Source: an uncultured Treponema sp.
GTDB lineage: Bacteria > Spirochaetota > Spirochaetia > Treponematales > Treponemataceae
Length of the DNA: 28,662 bases
Assembly: GCA_937893155.1 (NCBI GenBank)
Contig: CALBGU010000114.1
Location: forward strand, 1-28,662
Reading direction: 5' to 3'
Shown: piece by piece, positions 7,644-15,139 of the stretch
Numbering within the stretch: the first letter of the stretch is position 1
Layout: the number at the start of each line of letters is the position of its first letter
Program-made: the position numbers and the translations under genes
Notes under the pieces: generated by a model
What the model was told of the DNA's origin: nothing
Database searches by the model: none
Seen by the model: the letters and a program-made list of their open reading frames with translations, nothing else

Positions 7644-8708
7644 CTAAATTTCCCGTAAGACTTCAAGTAGTTTTTCGGCAGCAGATTGATAGGTATATTT
7701 TTCCAGCACCGCAAGCGAATCCCGTGTTTTGTCCGCCAGCAGCGCTTCCACATCAGGATTTTTTTCGTATGGGTCGGTAAAATGCACACTGTTGCCGAAA
7801 ATCTCCGGCAGACTCGCCGCCTTTGCGCAAATCACCTCCGCGCCCACCGAGAGCGCTTCCAGTGGCGGAATCCCGAAACCCTCATAATACGACGGAAAGA
7901 TAAACGCGCGGCATTTTTTCATCAGCGATTTCACCTCGCCGTCCGTCACATAGCCCAACAGCACCACATTTTTAAGCGTCTTCAAATCCTCGATTTCCTT
8001 GGGCACAAGACCGCTGATAGCCTTCCCGCTCACCGCAAAAATCTCTGAACTATTCTGAGCCGCCGCCCGCGCAATCCACGCAAGATTTTTTCGGCGGCTG
8101 AGCGAACCGAGCGTAAAAAAGAACGGTTTTTCTTTTAAAATCGGGAATTTTTCAAAAATGCCCTCGTCTTCCTCCACGCTCTTAAAGTGCTCCCAGCCGT
8201 TTCCAATCACGCACAGCCGCTCGCTCTTCACGCCGTAAGAAGCGGCAATCCGTTCCTTTGAAAACTGCGACACCGTGATGATTTTTTTTGCATTCCGCGC
8301 AATATTTTTATAGTGCAAAAGACAATACGCGCGAATCAATTTGTCGTGGAACGTCACAAAATCGCTGGGAAAATCGCGGGCGTAAATATCGTGCAAAAAC
8401 GCAACACCGCAATTTTTGCCCAGCGGCGCGGTGTTTGAAAAATTAAGCGGCACGGCTTTTTGCTTTTTGGCAGCGGCAGAAAACGAAAACAAATCCCACA
8501 ACGGAAAACTGCGGATAGCTTTTTTTGACTGAATGATTTTTATCCTTTTAAAATCAGGCACAAAGCGCGCGTTTGCACTCACAAGCAGCCGCACATCGTC
8601 CGCATCGGTTAAAATCGCGTCCAGACGCTTGCACACCTCAAGAGCAAACCGCTCGATTCCCGTTAGATTTCTGCACAGAAAATTGCCGTTTATCAAAATC
8701 GCTTTCAT
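7644..8708 (-). CDS. GT4 family glycosyltransferase, first gene of the glycan cluster
   Basis: A 354-residue GT-B enzyme. The N-terminus MKAILINGNFLCRNLTGIERF has the acceptor-domain glycine region. AFLHDIYARDFP and ITVSQFSKERI follow, and the donor signature is SYYEGFGIPPLEALSVGAEVI, nearly the same as in the gene at 5426-6520, so the two may be paralogues. The reading frame stays open back to 8894, but the ATG at 8708 has a clear ribosome-binding site (GGAG, 6-7 nt spacing) and lines up with the family start. It opens the run of three closely spaced glycosyltransferase genes. Substrates are not predictable from the sequence. Confidence 0.87.
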   Translation of the reverse strand: MKAILINGNFLCRNLTGIERFALEVCKRLDAILTDADDVRLLVSANARFVPDFKRIKIIQSKKAIRSFPLWDLFSFSAAAKKQKAVPLNFSNTAPLGKNCGVAFLHDIYARDFPSDFVTFHDKLIRAYCLLHYKNIARNAKKIITVSQFSKERIAASYGVKSERLCVIGNGWEHFKSVEEDEGIFEKFPILKEKPFFFTLGSLSRRKNLAWIARAAAQNSSEIFAVSGKAISGLVPKEIEDLKTLKNVVLLGYVTDGEVKSLMKKCRAFIFPSYYEGFGIPPLEALSVGAEVICAKAASLPEIFGNSVHFTDPYEKNPDVEALLADKTRDSLAVLEKYTYQSAAEKLLEVLREI

Positions 8709-8874
8709 AAAAAATCTCCGTTTTTGCGCAATAATTCCATTTTCGGCGATTCCTGCGCTCTTCATTACGCTGAACGCATTTTCACCCAATGGAATCATTC
8801 CACAACAAGAAATTGTTTTCTTAAAGCGAAAAAAATGACAGAGAAAGCCGCGGCGGTTGAGGAAAAAATCTCTA

Positions 8875-8903
8875 TTGATAAAAAATCGTATCAAGCATAC
8901 ACT
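8875..8903 (+). promoter_or_regulatory. probable promoter of the HAD phosphatase gene
   Basis: TTGATA (8875-8880, 5 of 6), 17 nt, TACACT (8898-8903, 4 of 6), giving a short leader with AAGGA before the ATG at 8925. It lies in the 216-nt divergent spacer 8709-8924. In the rest of that spacer I see only an imperfect GGAAT-G-ATTCC palindrome near 8790 and no gene. Confidence 0.45.
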
Positions 8904-8924
8904 GTTTTTTCAAAAGGATAGTTT

Positions 8925-9569
8925 ATGAAGATTTACAAAATTCCCCACCCGTTGCAGACGATTATTTTTGACATCGATTCTACGCTTTACACCAATGCCG
9001 CCTACGCTTTTGAGCAAGTCGATGTGCAAGTGCGCCATTACGCCGCGCTCAACGGGATTTCGGACGAAGAAGCCCGCCAAAAAGTCAGCGATTACCGAAA
9101 GAGATGGGCGGCAGAACACGGCGGGCAGAAAATCAGTTTGGCAAACACGCTGCTGTCGTTCGGCGTGCCGATTGCCACGAGCGTGGAATGGCGAAAAACG
9201 CTCATTGAGCCTGCGGATTTTTTGGGCGAAGATAAAGCGCTGATTGCCGCATTGAGCGCGCTCAAGCAAAAATACCGCCTGATTTGCGTTACCAATAATC
9301 CCGCTTTGCCCGCGCAAAAAACGCTCGACGCACTCGGAGTTTCTTCGCTCATTGAAGACATCATTGCGCTCGATACGTGCTGGGTGTCAAAGCCCGCCCG
9401 AGAGCCGTTTGCGCTTGCCGCACAAAAGACGGGCGCAGCAGAATCGGCGTGTCTTTCCGTCGGCGACCGCTACGACATCGACCTCGCCCTGCCGCTCGAA
9501 ATGGGAATGGGCGCAATCGAAGTTGCAGGCGTGCAGGACGTGTATGAACTGCCGTCTGTTTTGTCTTGA
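8925..9569 (+). CDS. HAD-superfamily hydrolase, pyrimidine 5'-nucleotidase-like
   Basis: A 214-residue haloacid-dehalogenase-fold phosphatase with all four motifs: I, FDIDSTLY (nucleophile and acid aspartates near 16 and 18); II, CVTNN; III, the lysine in SKPARE; IV, GDRYDIDL. A helical cap follows motif I. The DxDSTLY form is common in the SDT1/phosphoglycolate phosphatase branch, so a nucleoside monophosphate or small sugar phosphate is a reasonable guess at the substrate. It would be cytosolic. AAGGA lies 8 nt before the ATG. It is transcribed away from the glycan cluster and converges on the acetyltransferase gene with only 6 nt between the stop codons and no terminator visible between them. 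Confidence 0.82.
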   Translation: MKIYKIPHPLQTIIFDIDSTLYTNAAYAFEQVDVQVRHYAALNGISDEEARQKVSDYRKRWAAEHGGQKISLANTLLSFGVPIATSVEWRKTLIEPADFLGEDKALIAALSALKQKYRLICVTNNPALPAQKTLDALGVSSLIEDIIALDTCWVSKPAREPFALAAQKTGAAESACLSVGDRYDIDLALPLEMGMGAIEVAGVQDVYELPSVLS

Positions 9570-9575
9570 GTTACG

Positions 9576-10103
9576 CTAGATGTGCTTTTCGTAATAAACC
9601 ATTGAGTACCATCGCCCGAATTTATACGCGCACTCCGTGAACGTGCCGATGTGTTTGTAGCCCAGCCGCTCGTGAAAGCGCGGGCTTGCGTCGGTCAAAT
9701 ACGGGTCGTCGGCGCGGTCGGTGGCGGCAATGCAGGCATACAGCGCGTGAAATCCCCGCTGTTTTAGGCACGATTCAAGCGCGGCATACAGTTTTTCGCC
9801 GATTTTTTTTCGCCGCATATTCTCGGCAACGTAAATCGACAACTCCGCGCTGAATTGATACGCCTCCCGTTCGTGCAGAATGCCCGCGTAGGCGTATCCC
9901 ACGATTTCGCCGCCGATTTCTGCCACGATATACGGAAAATGCTCCAAAATCGAAGCGACACGCTTTTGAAACGCCTCCTCGCTGGGAACTTCGTATTCAA
10001 AAGAAATCGCCGTGTTTTTTACATACGGCGCATAAATTGCCAAAATCGCAGACGAATCCTCTTTGGTTGCGTCGCGGATTATCAGTGAATTGTTGTTTTC
10101 CAT
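9576..10103 (-). CDS. GNAT N-acetyltransferase, phosphinothricin acetyltransferase-like
   Basis: A 175-residue acetyl-CoA-dependent N-acetyltransferase. The order of motifs matches the Pat/Bar branch: IRDATKEDSSAILAIYAPYV at the start, TAISFEYEVPS, PYIVAEIGGEIVGYAYAG, ELSIYVAENMRRKKIG (the CoA pyrophosphate loop R/K-x-x-x-G), and the C-terminal FHERLGYKHIGTFTECAYKFGRW. Chromosomal members often acetylate methionine sulfone or sulfoximine-type compounds, so herbicide resistance should not be assumed. I chose the ATG at 10103 because family members start here; the frame extends to a GTG at 10160 without a ribosome-binding site. It is divergent from the M28 peptidase gene with a 125-nt spacer. 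Confidence 0.85.
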   Translation of the reverse strand: MENNNSLIIRDATKEDSSAILAIYAPYVKNTAISFEYEVPSEEAFQKRVASILEHFPYIVAEIGGEIVGYAYAGILHEREAYQFSAELSIYVAENMRRKKIGEKLYAALESCLKQRGFHALYACIAATDRADDPYLTDASPRFHERLGYKHIGTFTECAYKFGRWYSMVYYEKHI

Positions 10104-10191
10104 ATCAGTACGGTATCTTTTCCGCCGCAAATATGCAAGCCTGCCCTTTTTCGCGCGCACTCCATTTTTTTTATCAACAAAACAGAAAAAA

Positions 10192-10220
10192 TGGAAAAAA
10201 ACAGCGATTTGTGATAGAAT
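10192..10220 (+). promoter_or_regulatory. extended -10 promoter directly before the M28 peptidase start
   Basis: TGGAAA (10192-10197, 4 of 6), 17 nt, TAGAAT (10215-10220, 5 of 6) preceded by TGA, an extended -10. The box ends 8 nt before the ATG at 10229, leaving almost no leader and no ribosome-binding site. Confidence 0.5.
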
Positions 10221-10228
10221 CTCCCAAA

Positions 10229-11113
10229 ATGAACGTTATTCCGAACCTTCCGAAAGAATTTGATGACTTTATCGCGCCGAATGCAGACCGCCGAGCGATT
10301 ATCCGCGATTATCTTGCCCAGCGCGGCGTTGAAACAGCCGTGATTTCGCTGGACGGCAAAAATCACATCTTTGTAAAATTTGCAAAATCGGCGTATTCCC
10401 CGCTTTTTAAGCTCAAAACCGTGCTCTGCCATTACGACCGCGTGGAGACAAGCCCGGGCGCAAACGACAACAGCGCGGCGTGTTTTCAGATTATGGACTG
10501 GGCGGTTCGGCTTTCGCGATTTCGCGGCGTGCACAATATCCGCATTTTTTTTACCGACGGCGAAGAAATCGCGGGGCACAGCAGCGTCAAAGACCAAGGC
10601 GCGTTTGCCTTAGCATCGCTGTACCGCAGACTCGGCATCACCAAAGACGACGTGTATGTGTTCGACAGTTGCGGACGCGGAAACATCGCTCTGATTTCCG
10701 AAAAAACGCTCTCGCACGCAATGAAAGGCAATCTCGCGCGGCTGTACGAGGATTTATGCAAGCGAACAGAACAACTCCTTTCCACCGTCTGCCCGAAGCA
10801 CTGGTTTTCGCTCCCGATGCCCTACAGCGACAACGCAGGCTTTTTGGCGTGCGGCATTCCCGCCGTGGTGATTACGGTTTTGCCAGCGAATGAAGTGGAG
10901 CAGTTTGCGCGCAATCTTTTGGAAAACAAAAATCTCAAGCAATCCGTCTTAAACCCGTCTGAGCGCGACAGTTCGTACAAAGAAAAACTGCCGCTCACAT
11001 GGCAGATGTTCCACACCGCCGCCGACACAAAAGAAAATCTGACCGAAGAAAGTTTTGAATTGATGCAAAGCCTGCTTGACGCACTTGCGCTCTCAAAAAC
11101 CATTTCGCGCTGA
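10229..11113 (+). CDS. M28-family zinc metallopeptidase (cytosolic)
   Basis: A 294-residue protein with the metal ligands and catalytic residues expected of M28 aminopeptidases: H68 in CHYDRVE, the bridging D80 in PGANDNSA, the base and ligand E112/E113 in DGEEIAGHSS, D146 in VFDSCG, and H262 in FHTAADT. The segment YSDNAGFLACGIPAVVIT is also typical of the family. No signal peptide is present, so it should act in the cytoplasm, probably releasing N-terminal amino acids from peptides or acting on a small amide. The frame extends upstream to 10037 but across the acetyltransferase gene, so the ATG at 10229 is preferred. It has no Shine-Dalgarno and a -10 box 8 nt upstream. Confidence 0.83.
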   Translation: MNVIPNLPKEFDDFIAPNADRRAIIRDYLAQRGVETAVISLDGKNHIFVKFAKSAYSPLFKLKTVLCHYDRVETSPGANDNSAACFQIMDWAVRLSRFRGVHNIRIFFTDGEEIAGHSSVKDQGAFALASLYRRLGITKDDVYVFDSCGRGNIALISEKTLSHAMKGNLARLYEDLCKRTEQLLSTVCPKHWFSLPMPYSDNAGFLACGIPAVVITVLPANEVEQFARNLLENKNLKQSVLNPSERDSSYKEKLPLTWQMFHTAADTKENLTEESFELMQSLLDALALSKTISR

Positions 11114-11156
11114 CTTTTTTCGGCACAAACGACGGCGGAAGTTCCACCATGCGCCT

Positions 11157-11294
11157 CCACATTGTGCGGCGGGCAAATATTTCAAAATATTGGCTCCACA
11201 CAAACTGCGGAGAGCAAATATTTCAAAATATCGTGTCTACACAAACTGCGCCAAGCAAATATTTCAAAATATCGTGTCTACACAAATTGCGGCG
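11157..11294 (+). repeat. 41-bp tandem repeat, about 3.4 units
   Basis: Units start at 11157 (diverged), 11198, 11239 and 11280 (partial), an exact 41-bp period. The second and third are nearly identical. Each complete unit contains the inverted repeat ATATTT-CA-AAATAT, and the junctions read GTGTCTACAC, another small inverted repeat. Forty-one is not a multiple of three, so the array does not encode a repeated peptide. Confidence 0.9.
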
Positions 11295-11309
11295 GAGTTA
11301 CGGACTTTT

Positions 11310-11405
11310 TGTCATTCCGAACTTGATTCGGAATCTCCTGTCCATTGAAACAAGCCTTGCTGTCTCTTCATTGGAGATTATTCACGGCAAGAAGAGACGA
11401 TGACA
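11310..11405 (+). repeat. palindromic dispersed-type repeat element (GTCATTCC family)
   Basis: The element is bounded by inverted TGTCAT (11310-11315) and ATGACA (11400-11405). Inside are ATTCCGAA/TTCGGAAT around a 5-nt loop (11314-11334) and GTCTCTTC/GAAGAGAC (11362-11369 and 11391-11398). It carries no coding sequence. Short elements beginning GTCATTCC with a hairpin are scattered through many bacterial genomes; a second related hairpin occurs at 27081-27110. Confidence 0.75.
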
Positions 11406-11504
11406 CGCACTGTTTCGGTGAAAAATATTTTATATCATCGACGATTTTGAATTATTTTCACGCTCTCTAACGATTGTGCCGATATGTTCTATAAAGGTAT
11501 TTTT

Positions 11505-12134
11505 ATGAGCATATTTTTGAGAAAATCTATTTTTTCGGCACTTTTGGCGTTCGTTTTTTTTGCGCTCATTCCGCACAATGCAAACGCATATATGATGAAA
11601 TACAAAGAAGATTTCTACAAGTTGTATCACATTCACTACGCGCAGAATCCCGACAATTGCATTGAAAACATCTATTGGCTGGAAAAGGCGGTGCAGGCGG
11701 ATTTTGCAAACCCGATGTTTGCAACGGCAAAAATCACGACAGAAAAAGAATGGGAAAAATACCGCTATATGTTTCAAATGCACCTTAATTTGAAGCTCAT
11801 CGAACAGCATTTGCGCCTCGGTCGCATTTACGATAAAAAGGTTGCCTATTTTTACGATGCGCCGTGGAAAGCCGAATATCTTGACGACTTGGAAAAGGCA
11901 AAAAGTTGCTACACGGCAGGACTTTGCTACTGGAAAGAAGCAAAAGTGTGGGCAGAAAAAGCAAATGCGACGAGTTTCAATTTTTTGTATCTGGACGACG
12001 CGCAATTTTGGGAAGATGAGCGGACGCGCATTGCCACGGGCGAACTTGATTACGAGAAAATCCTGAATCGCGAATTGACGAGATTGCAGAAAGTTATAGA
12101 TACATTTGTTGAAATGGATGAAAAAACTTATTAG
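11505..12134 (+). CDS. signal-peptide protein of unknown function
   Basis: A 209-residue protein that I do not recognise. It starts with a signal peptide of about 28 residues (hydrophobic stretch SALLAFVFFALIP, likely cut after NANA) and has no lipobox cysteine, so it is probably periplasmic. The rest is mostly helical and rich in aromatic, lysine and glutamate residues. Alternating segments such as CIENIYWLEKAVQADFANP and LEKAKSCYTAGLCYWKEAKVWAEKA look like TPR-type helical hairpins. I chose the ATG at 11505 because AAAGG precedes it; an in-frame ATG at 11484 has none. It is the first gene of the plus-strand operon, 9 nt ahead of aroB. Confidence 0.72.
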   Translation: MSIFLRKSIFSALLAFVFFALIPHNANAYMMKYKEDFYKLYHIHYAQNPDNCIENIYWLEKAVQADFANPMFATAKITTEKEWEKYRYMFQMHLNLKLIEQHLRLGRIYDKKVAYFYDAPWKAEYLDDLEKAKSCYTAGLCYWKEAKVWAEKANATSFNFLYLDDAQFWEDERTRIATGELDYEKILNRELTRLQKVIDTFVEMDEKTY

Positions 12135-12143
12135 AATAAAGCC

Positions 12144-13277
12144 ATGAAGTTTGAAGAATTTGATTTAGTATATCCGTCCGTCAATCCCGGTGCGGAAAAG
12201 ACCGTTATAAAGTTTTTTTCGGGAGAGCCTCAGCTTGCCGAGACATTTTTTTCTGGTGCACAGCAAAGCGCTCCCCGCCTTTTTGTAACCGATACGGTTG
12301 TCGGTTCGCTGCCGTCAATGCAGCATTTTCTGCGTGAGTTCGATGACAGCGGAAGCCGCGGAAAAGACGGTATTATCATTCTTGATTCGGGCGAAGAATT
12401 CAAGACGATTGACACGGTGCTGAAAATCGTAAAAGCCGCGCTTGACCGCAATTTTGGGCGAAATGCCGTTTTTGTGGGAATCGGCGGCGGCGTTATCACC
12501 GATATGACGGCGTTCGCAGCATCGATTTTTAAGCGCGGCGCAAAATGCGAACTTGTGCCAACAACGCTGCTTTCGATGGTAGACGCGGCGGTCGGCGGAA
12601 AAACTGGCTGCGATTTTGACAGCTACAAAAATATGATTGGCACGTTTTTCCCAGCTTCCACGATTTATATTTTTCCCGAATTCACCAAATCGCTGGACGA
12701 TGTGCAGTATCTCTCAGGCTTGGGAGAGGTGATGAAAACAGCGCTTCTTTCTTCCGAATCGCTGTATGACAGCCTGAAAAAACGGCGCAACGATGTTTTT
12801 GAGCGCAAAAACGACATCGTGCAGCAGATGATTGCAACGTGTGTTCGCGCAAAGGCAAACGTTGTGGAGCAAGATTTTACCGAGAAAAATATTCGTCGCA
12901 ATCTTAATTTGGGGCACACGTTCGCTCACGCGCTCGAAACGCTCGCGGGATTGGGCACGGTGGCTCACGGAGATGCGGTCGCGTGGGGTATTGCCCGCGC
13001 GTTGGTGCTCGGCAACGCAATCGGGATTTGCCATTCCAGTTACTGCGACGAGGTGATTTCAACGCTGGAATCTTACGGCTGGGAAACAGGGGCGATTCAC
13101 AGCGCGCTCAATGCGGAAGGCACAGATAAAGCGGAAATCGCAAAAAAACTTATCGAGATTATGAAAAAGGATAAGAAAAACGTTGACGAAAACATCAGAT
13201 TCGTTCTGCAGACAGGTCCATGCGCCACGCTCATTCGCGAAGTGAGCGAAGAAAAAGTATTTCAAATCCTGCAATAG
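12144..13277 (+). CDS. aroB: 3-dehydroquinate synthase
   Basis: A 377-residue AroB enzyme, which converts DAHP to 3-dehydroquinate in the second step of the shikimate pathway using NAD and a divalent metal. The sequence shows the NAD-binding GIGGGVITDMTAFAA, the active-site DAAVGGKTGCDF, the metal-site NLGHTFAHALE and the second histidine motif HGDAVAWGIARAL. Length is normal for the family. The ATG is 9 nt after the stop of the upstream signal-peptide gene and has only a weak ribosome-binding site, so translation may be coupled to that gene. No other shikimate genes are in the window. The enzyme is cytosolic. Confidence 0.95.
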   Translation: MKFEEFDLVYPSVNPGAEKTVIKFFSGEPQLAETFFSGAQQSAPRLFVTDTVVGSLPSMQHFLREFDDSGSRGKDGIIILDSGEEFKTIDTVLKIVKAALDRNFGRNAVFVGIGGGVITDMTAFAASIFKRGAKCELVPTTLLSMVDAAVGGKTGCDFDSYKNMIGTFFPASTIYIFPEFTKSLDDVQYLSGLGEVMKTALLSSESLYDSLKKRRNDVFERKNDIVQQMIATCVRAKANVVEQDFTEKNIRRNLNLGHTFAHALETLAGLGTVAHGDAVAWGIARALVLGNAIGICHSSYCDEVISTLESYGWETGAIHSALNAEGTDKAEIAKKLIEIMKKDKKNVDENIRFVLQTGPCATLIREVSEEKVFQILQ

Positions 13278-13294
13278 CGTTTTTAGAGGAAAAA

Positions 13295-14473
13295 ATGGAG
13301 AGGAATATATCGCACTATTTTGACTGGGCTGCAACCAGTCCAGCCGATGAAGCTATTTTAAAATCTGCATTGGAAAAATCGCTTTCGGTGTATGCAAACC
13401 CTTCGAGCCAACATTCTGCAGGTTCTGATGCAAGAAACGCTTTGGAAGAGGAGCGAAAAAAAATCGCGCACATAATCGGCGTAAATGAAAAATCGCTTTA
13501 TTTTACGTCGGGCGGCACGGAAAGCGACCAAATCGTGCTTCTTTCGCTTCTTTCGCGCCCTCAAAAAGGCTCGCTCGTCATCAGCGCGGTTGAACACCCT
13601 GCAATTCGCGAGCAGACGCAGGCTCTTAAAAATTGCGGGTGGAACGTCATCAGCGTTCAGAGCGATAAAAATGGTTTTATAAGCGCAGATTCAGTGCTTT
13701 CAAAAGTGCAAAGCGACACCGCGCTCGTGTGTGTTATGGCGGTCAATAACGAAACAGGCGCAATCCAGCCCATTTACGAAATCGCCGATAAGCTCGTGCA
13801 ATCCTCTCAGGGAAAGCGAAAGCCGCATTTTCACGTTGACGCAGTGCAAGCGGCGGGCAAAATCGCGCTCGATATAGCGCACCAAGGAATCGACAGTGCG
13901 GCGTTTAGTGCGCATAAGATAAAAGGACCGCGCGGAACGGGATTGCTGTATCTAAAAAACGCGCTGACCCCGTTTTTGCGCGGCGGCGGGCAAGAGCACG
14001 GCATACGAAGCGGAACGGAAAATCTGTTCGGTGCGATTGCATTTTCGGAATGTCTTTCGCGCTATTGGATTAGTAGCAAAAATCCTGCTGCCGAGTCGCG
14101 CTTTAAGGCTCAGGAAGAATTTACGGCGGATTTTATAAAAAAATTGCGTTCGCTTCCGTTTTGTTCTCTTATTCCTGAATCGCGCGGTTCTGATGACTCG
14201 CTTCCGTTTTCGCCGTGGGTTGTTCAGGCTTCGTTCAAGAATATTCCGGGACAAGTTATGGTTCGTGCGCTGGACGCAAAGGGTTTTTGCATTTCCACAG
14301 GGAGCGCGTGTTCTGCGTCAAAGCAATCGCGTCCGATTTTGGAGGCGATGGGAGTTTTGCCGGAGCTTCGCCAAAATGCAGTGCGGTTCAGTTTTGGTTT
14401 TGACACCGAAAAAAAAGCAATGGACGAACTGTTTTGCGCTATCGAAGAAATTGGCAATACATTCAACAAATAA
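13295..14473 (+). CDS. cysteine desulfurase (NifS/IscS-like, class V aminotransferase)
   Basis: A 392-residue PLP enzyme. It has the N-terminal FDWAATSPADEAI, the PLP phosphate-binding TSGGTESDQ, E100-H101-P102, D182 in HVDAVQAAG, the Schiff-base lysine K208 in SAHKIKGPRGTG, and the persulfide cysteine C339 in STGSACSAS. The cysteine loop is the IscS/NifS (group I) type, so sulfur delivery to Fe-S clusters or tRNA thiolation is likely. No iscU or nifU lies beside it. The frame extends upstream into aroB, but AGAGGA followed by the ATG at 13295 fixes the start, 17 nt after the aroB stop. Confidence 0.92.
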   Translation: MERNISHYFDWAATSPADEAILKSALEKSLSVYANPSSQHSAGSDARNALEEERKKIAHIIGVNEKSLYFTSGGTESDQIVLLSLLSRPQKGSLVISAVEHPAIREQTQALKNCGWNVISVQSDKNGFISADSVLSKVQSDTALVCVMAVNNETGAIQPIYEIADKLVQSSQGKRKPHFHVDAVQAAGKIALDIAHQGIDSAAFSAHKIKGPRGTGLLYLKNALTPFLRGGGQEHGIRSGTENLFGAIAFSECLSRYWISSKNPAAESRFKAQEEFTADFIKKLRSLPFCSLIPESRGSDDSLPFSPWVVQASFKNIPGQVMVRALDAKGFCISTGSACSASKQSRPILEAMGVLPELRQNAVRFSFGFDTEKKAMDELFCAIEEIGNTFNK

Positions 14474-14521
14474 TAATTGCAGAAAAACAGCATATAGGAT
14501 AACATATTTTTAGAGGTGAAC

Positions 14522-15133
14522 ATGACGAAGGAATTTCTTACATATGATAAAGTGCGCAATGACGCGCTTAAAATGGCATATCGCATTTACAACGAAGATG
14601 GATTTGTGCCCGATGTGATTTACGCTTCGCTTCGCGGCGGCGCATATATGGCAAACGTCATCAGCGAATATTTCAAGATGGTCAGAAAAGAGCATCACCC
14701 TGTGCTGTACGCGGCAGTTGTGGCGCGCTCGTACACGAATATCCGCCAGCAAGACAAAGTTATGGTTGATGGCTGGACATACGCTCCAGAGCATTTGCGC
14801 CACGGCGACAAAATTTTGCTTATCGACGATATTTTTGACACAGGACGCACGGTGAATTATCTGGTGGAACTTTTAATGGAAAAAGGTATTCCAAGAAAAG
14901 ACATCAAAGTTGTCGTGCACGATTACAAACATTTCACATACAAGGAACCACAGCCCATTCAGCCTGATTATTACTGTCGCGAAATTGTTATCAACAAGCC
15001 CGAGGAAGACCGCTGGATTCATTATATGAGTCACGAACTGGTCGGATTGACCACAGAAGAACTTGAAGAGCATTACTACAAAGACGACCCTGAAATGCGA
15101 AAAATCCTTGACCCAATTCTTGGAAATAAGTGA
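14522..15133 (+). CDS. purine-type phosphoribosyltransferase
   Basis: A 203-residue type I phosphoribosyltransferase with the PRPP-binding loop ILLIDDIFDTGRT (98-110) and an N-terminal PDVIYASLRGGAYMANVI that supplies the pyrophosphate loop. The family transfers phosphoribose from PRPP to a nucleobase; the arrangement resembles xanthine/guanine/hypoxanthine salvage enzymes. The exact base is not certain. The C-terminus is rich in acidic and aromatic residues. An in-frame GTG at 14516 lies inside the ribosome-binding site AGAGGTG, so the ATG at 14522 is the start. The 48-nt spacer to the desulfurase gene is the longest in this operon. Confidence 0.85.
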   Translation: MTKEFLTYDKVRNDALKMAYRIYNEDGFVPDVIYASLRGGAYMANVISEYFKMVRKEHHPVLYAAVVARSYTNIRQQDKVMVDGWTYAPEHLRHGDKILLIDDIFDTGRTVNYLVELLMEKGIPRKDIKVVVHDYKHFTYKEPQPIQPDYYCREIVINKPEEDRWIHYMSHELVGLTTEELEEHYYKDDPEMRKILDPILGNK

Positions 15134-15139
15134 GGCACT

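Larger units (their letters stand above)
11114..11504 (+). other. 391-bp gene-free region with repeats
   Basis: No credible gene lies between the peptidase stop and the start at 11505. The region holds a 41-bp tandem repeat (11157-11294) and a 96-bp palindromic element (11310-11405), both listed separately. The last 100 nt should contain the promoter of the plus-strand operon that starts at 11505, but I could not pick a convincing -35/-10 pair. Open frames across it encode peptides such as CHSELDSES that are by-products of the repeat. Confidence 0.7.

Noticed and set aside
8709..8894. N-terminal extension of the first glycosyltransferase
   Set aside because: The ATG at 8708 has a good ribosome-binding site and matches the family start; the extension is Phe/Arg-rich and unlike any GT4 N-terminus.
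9570..9575. Shared terminator between the convergent HAD and acetyltransferase genes
   Set aside because: Only 6 nt separate the stop codons and no stem-loop with a T tract is visible nearby.
10037..10228. N-terminal extension of the M28 peptidase
   Set aside because: It overlaps the divergent acetyltransferase gene and its start region and shows no family similarity.
11157..11294. CRISPR array
   Set aside because: The units are direct tandem copies with no variable spacers between them, and no cas genes are near.
11076..11403. Small plus-strand proteins with CHSELDSES or VIPNLIRNL peptides
   Set aside because: These peptides are by-products of the GTCATTCC repeat, commonly mis-annotated; the 41-bp period breaks the frame.
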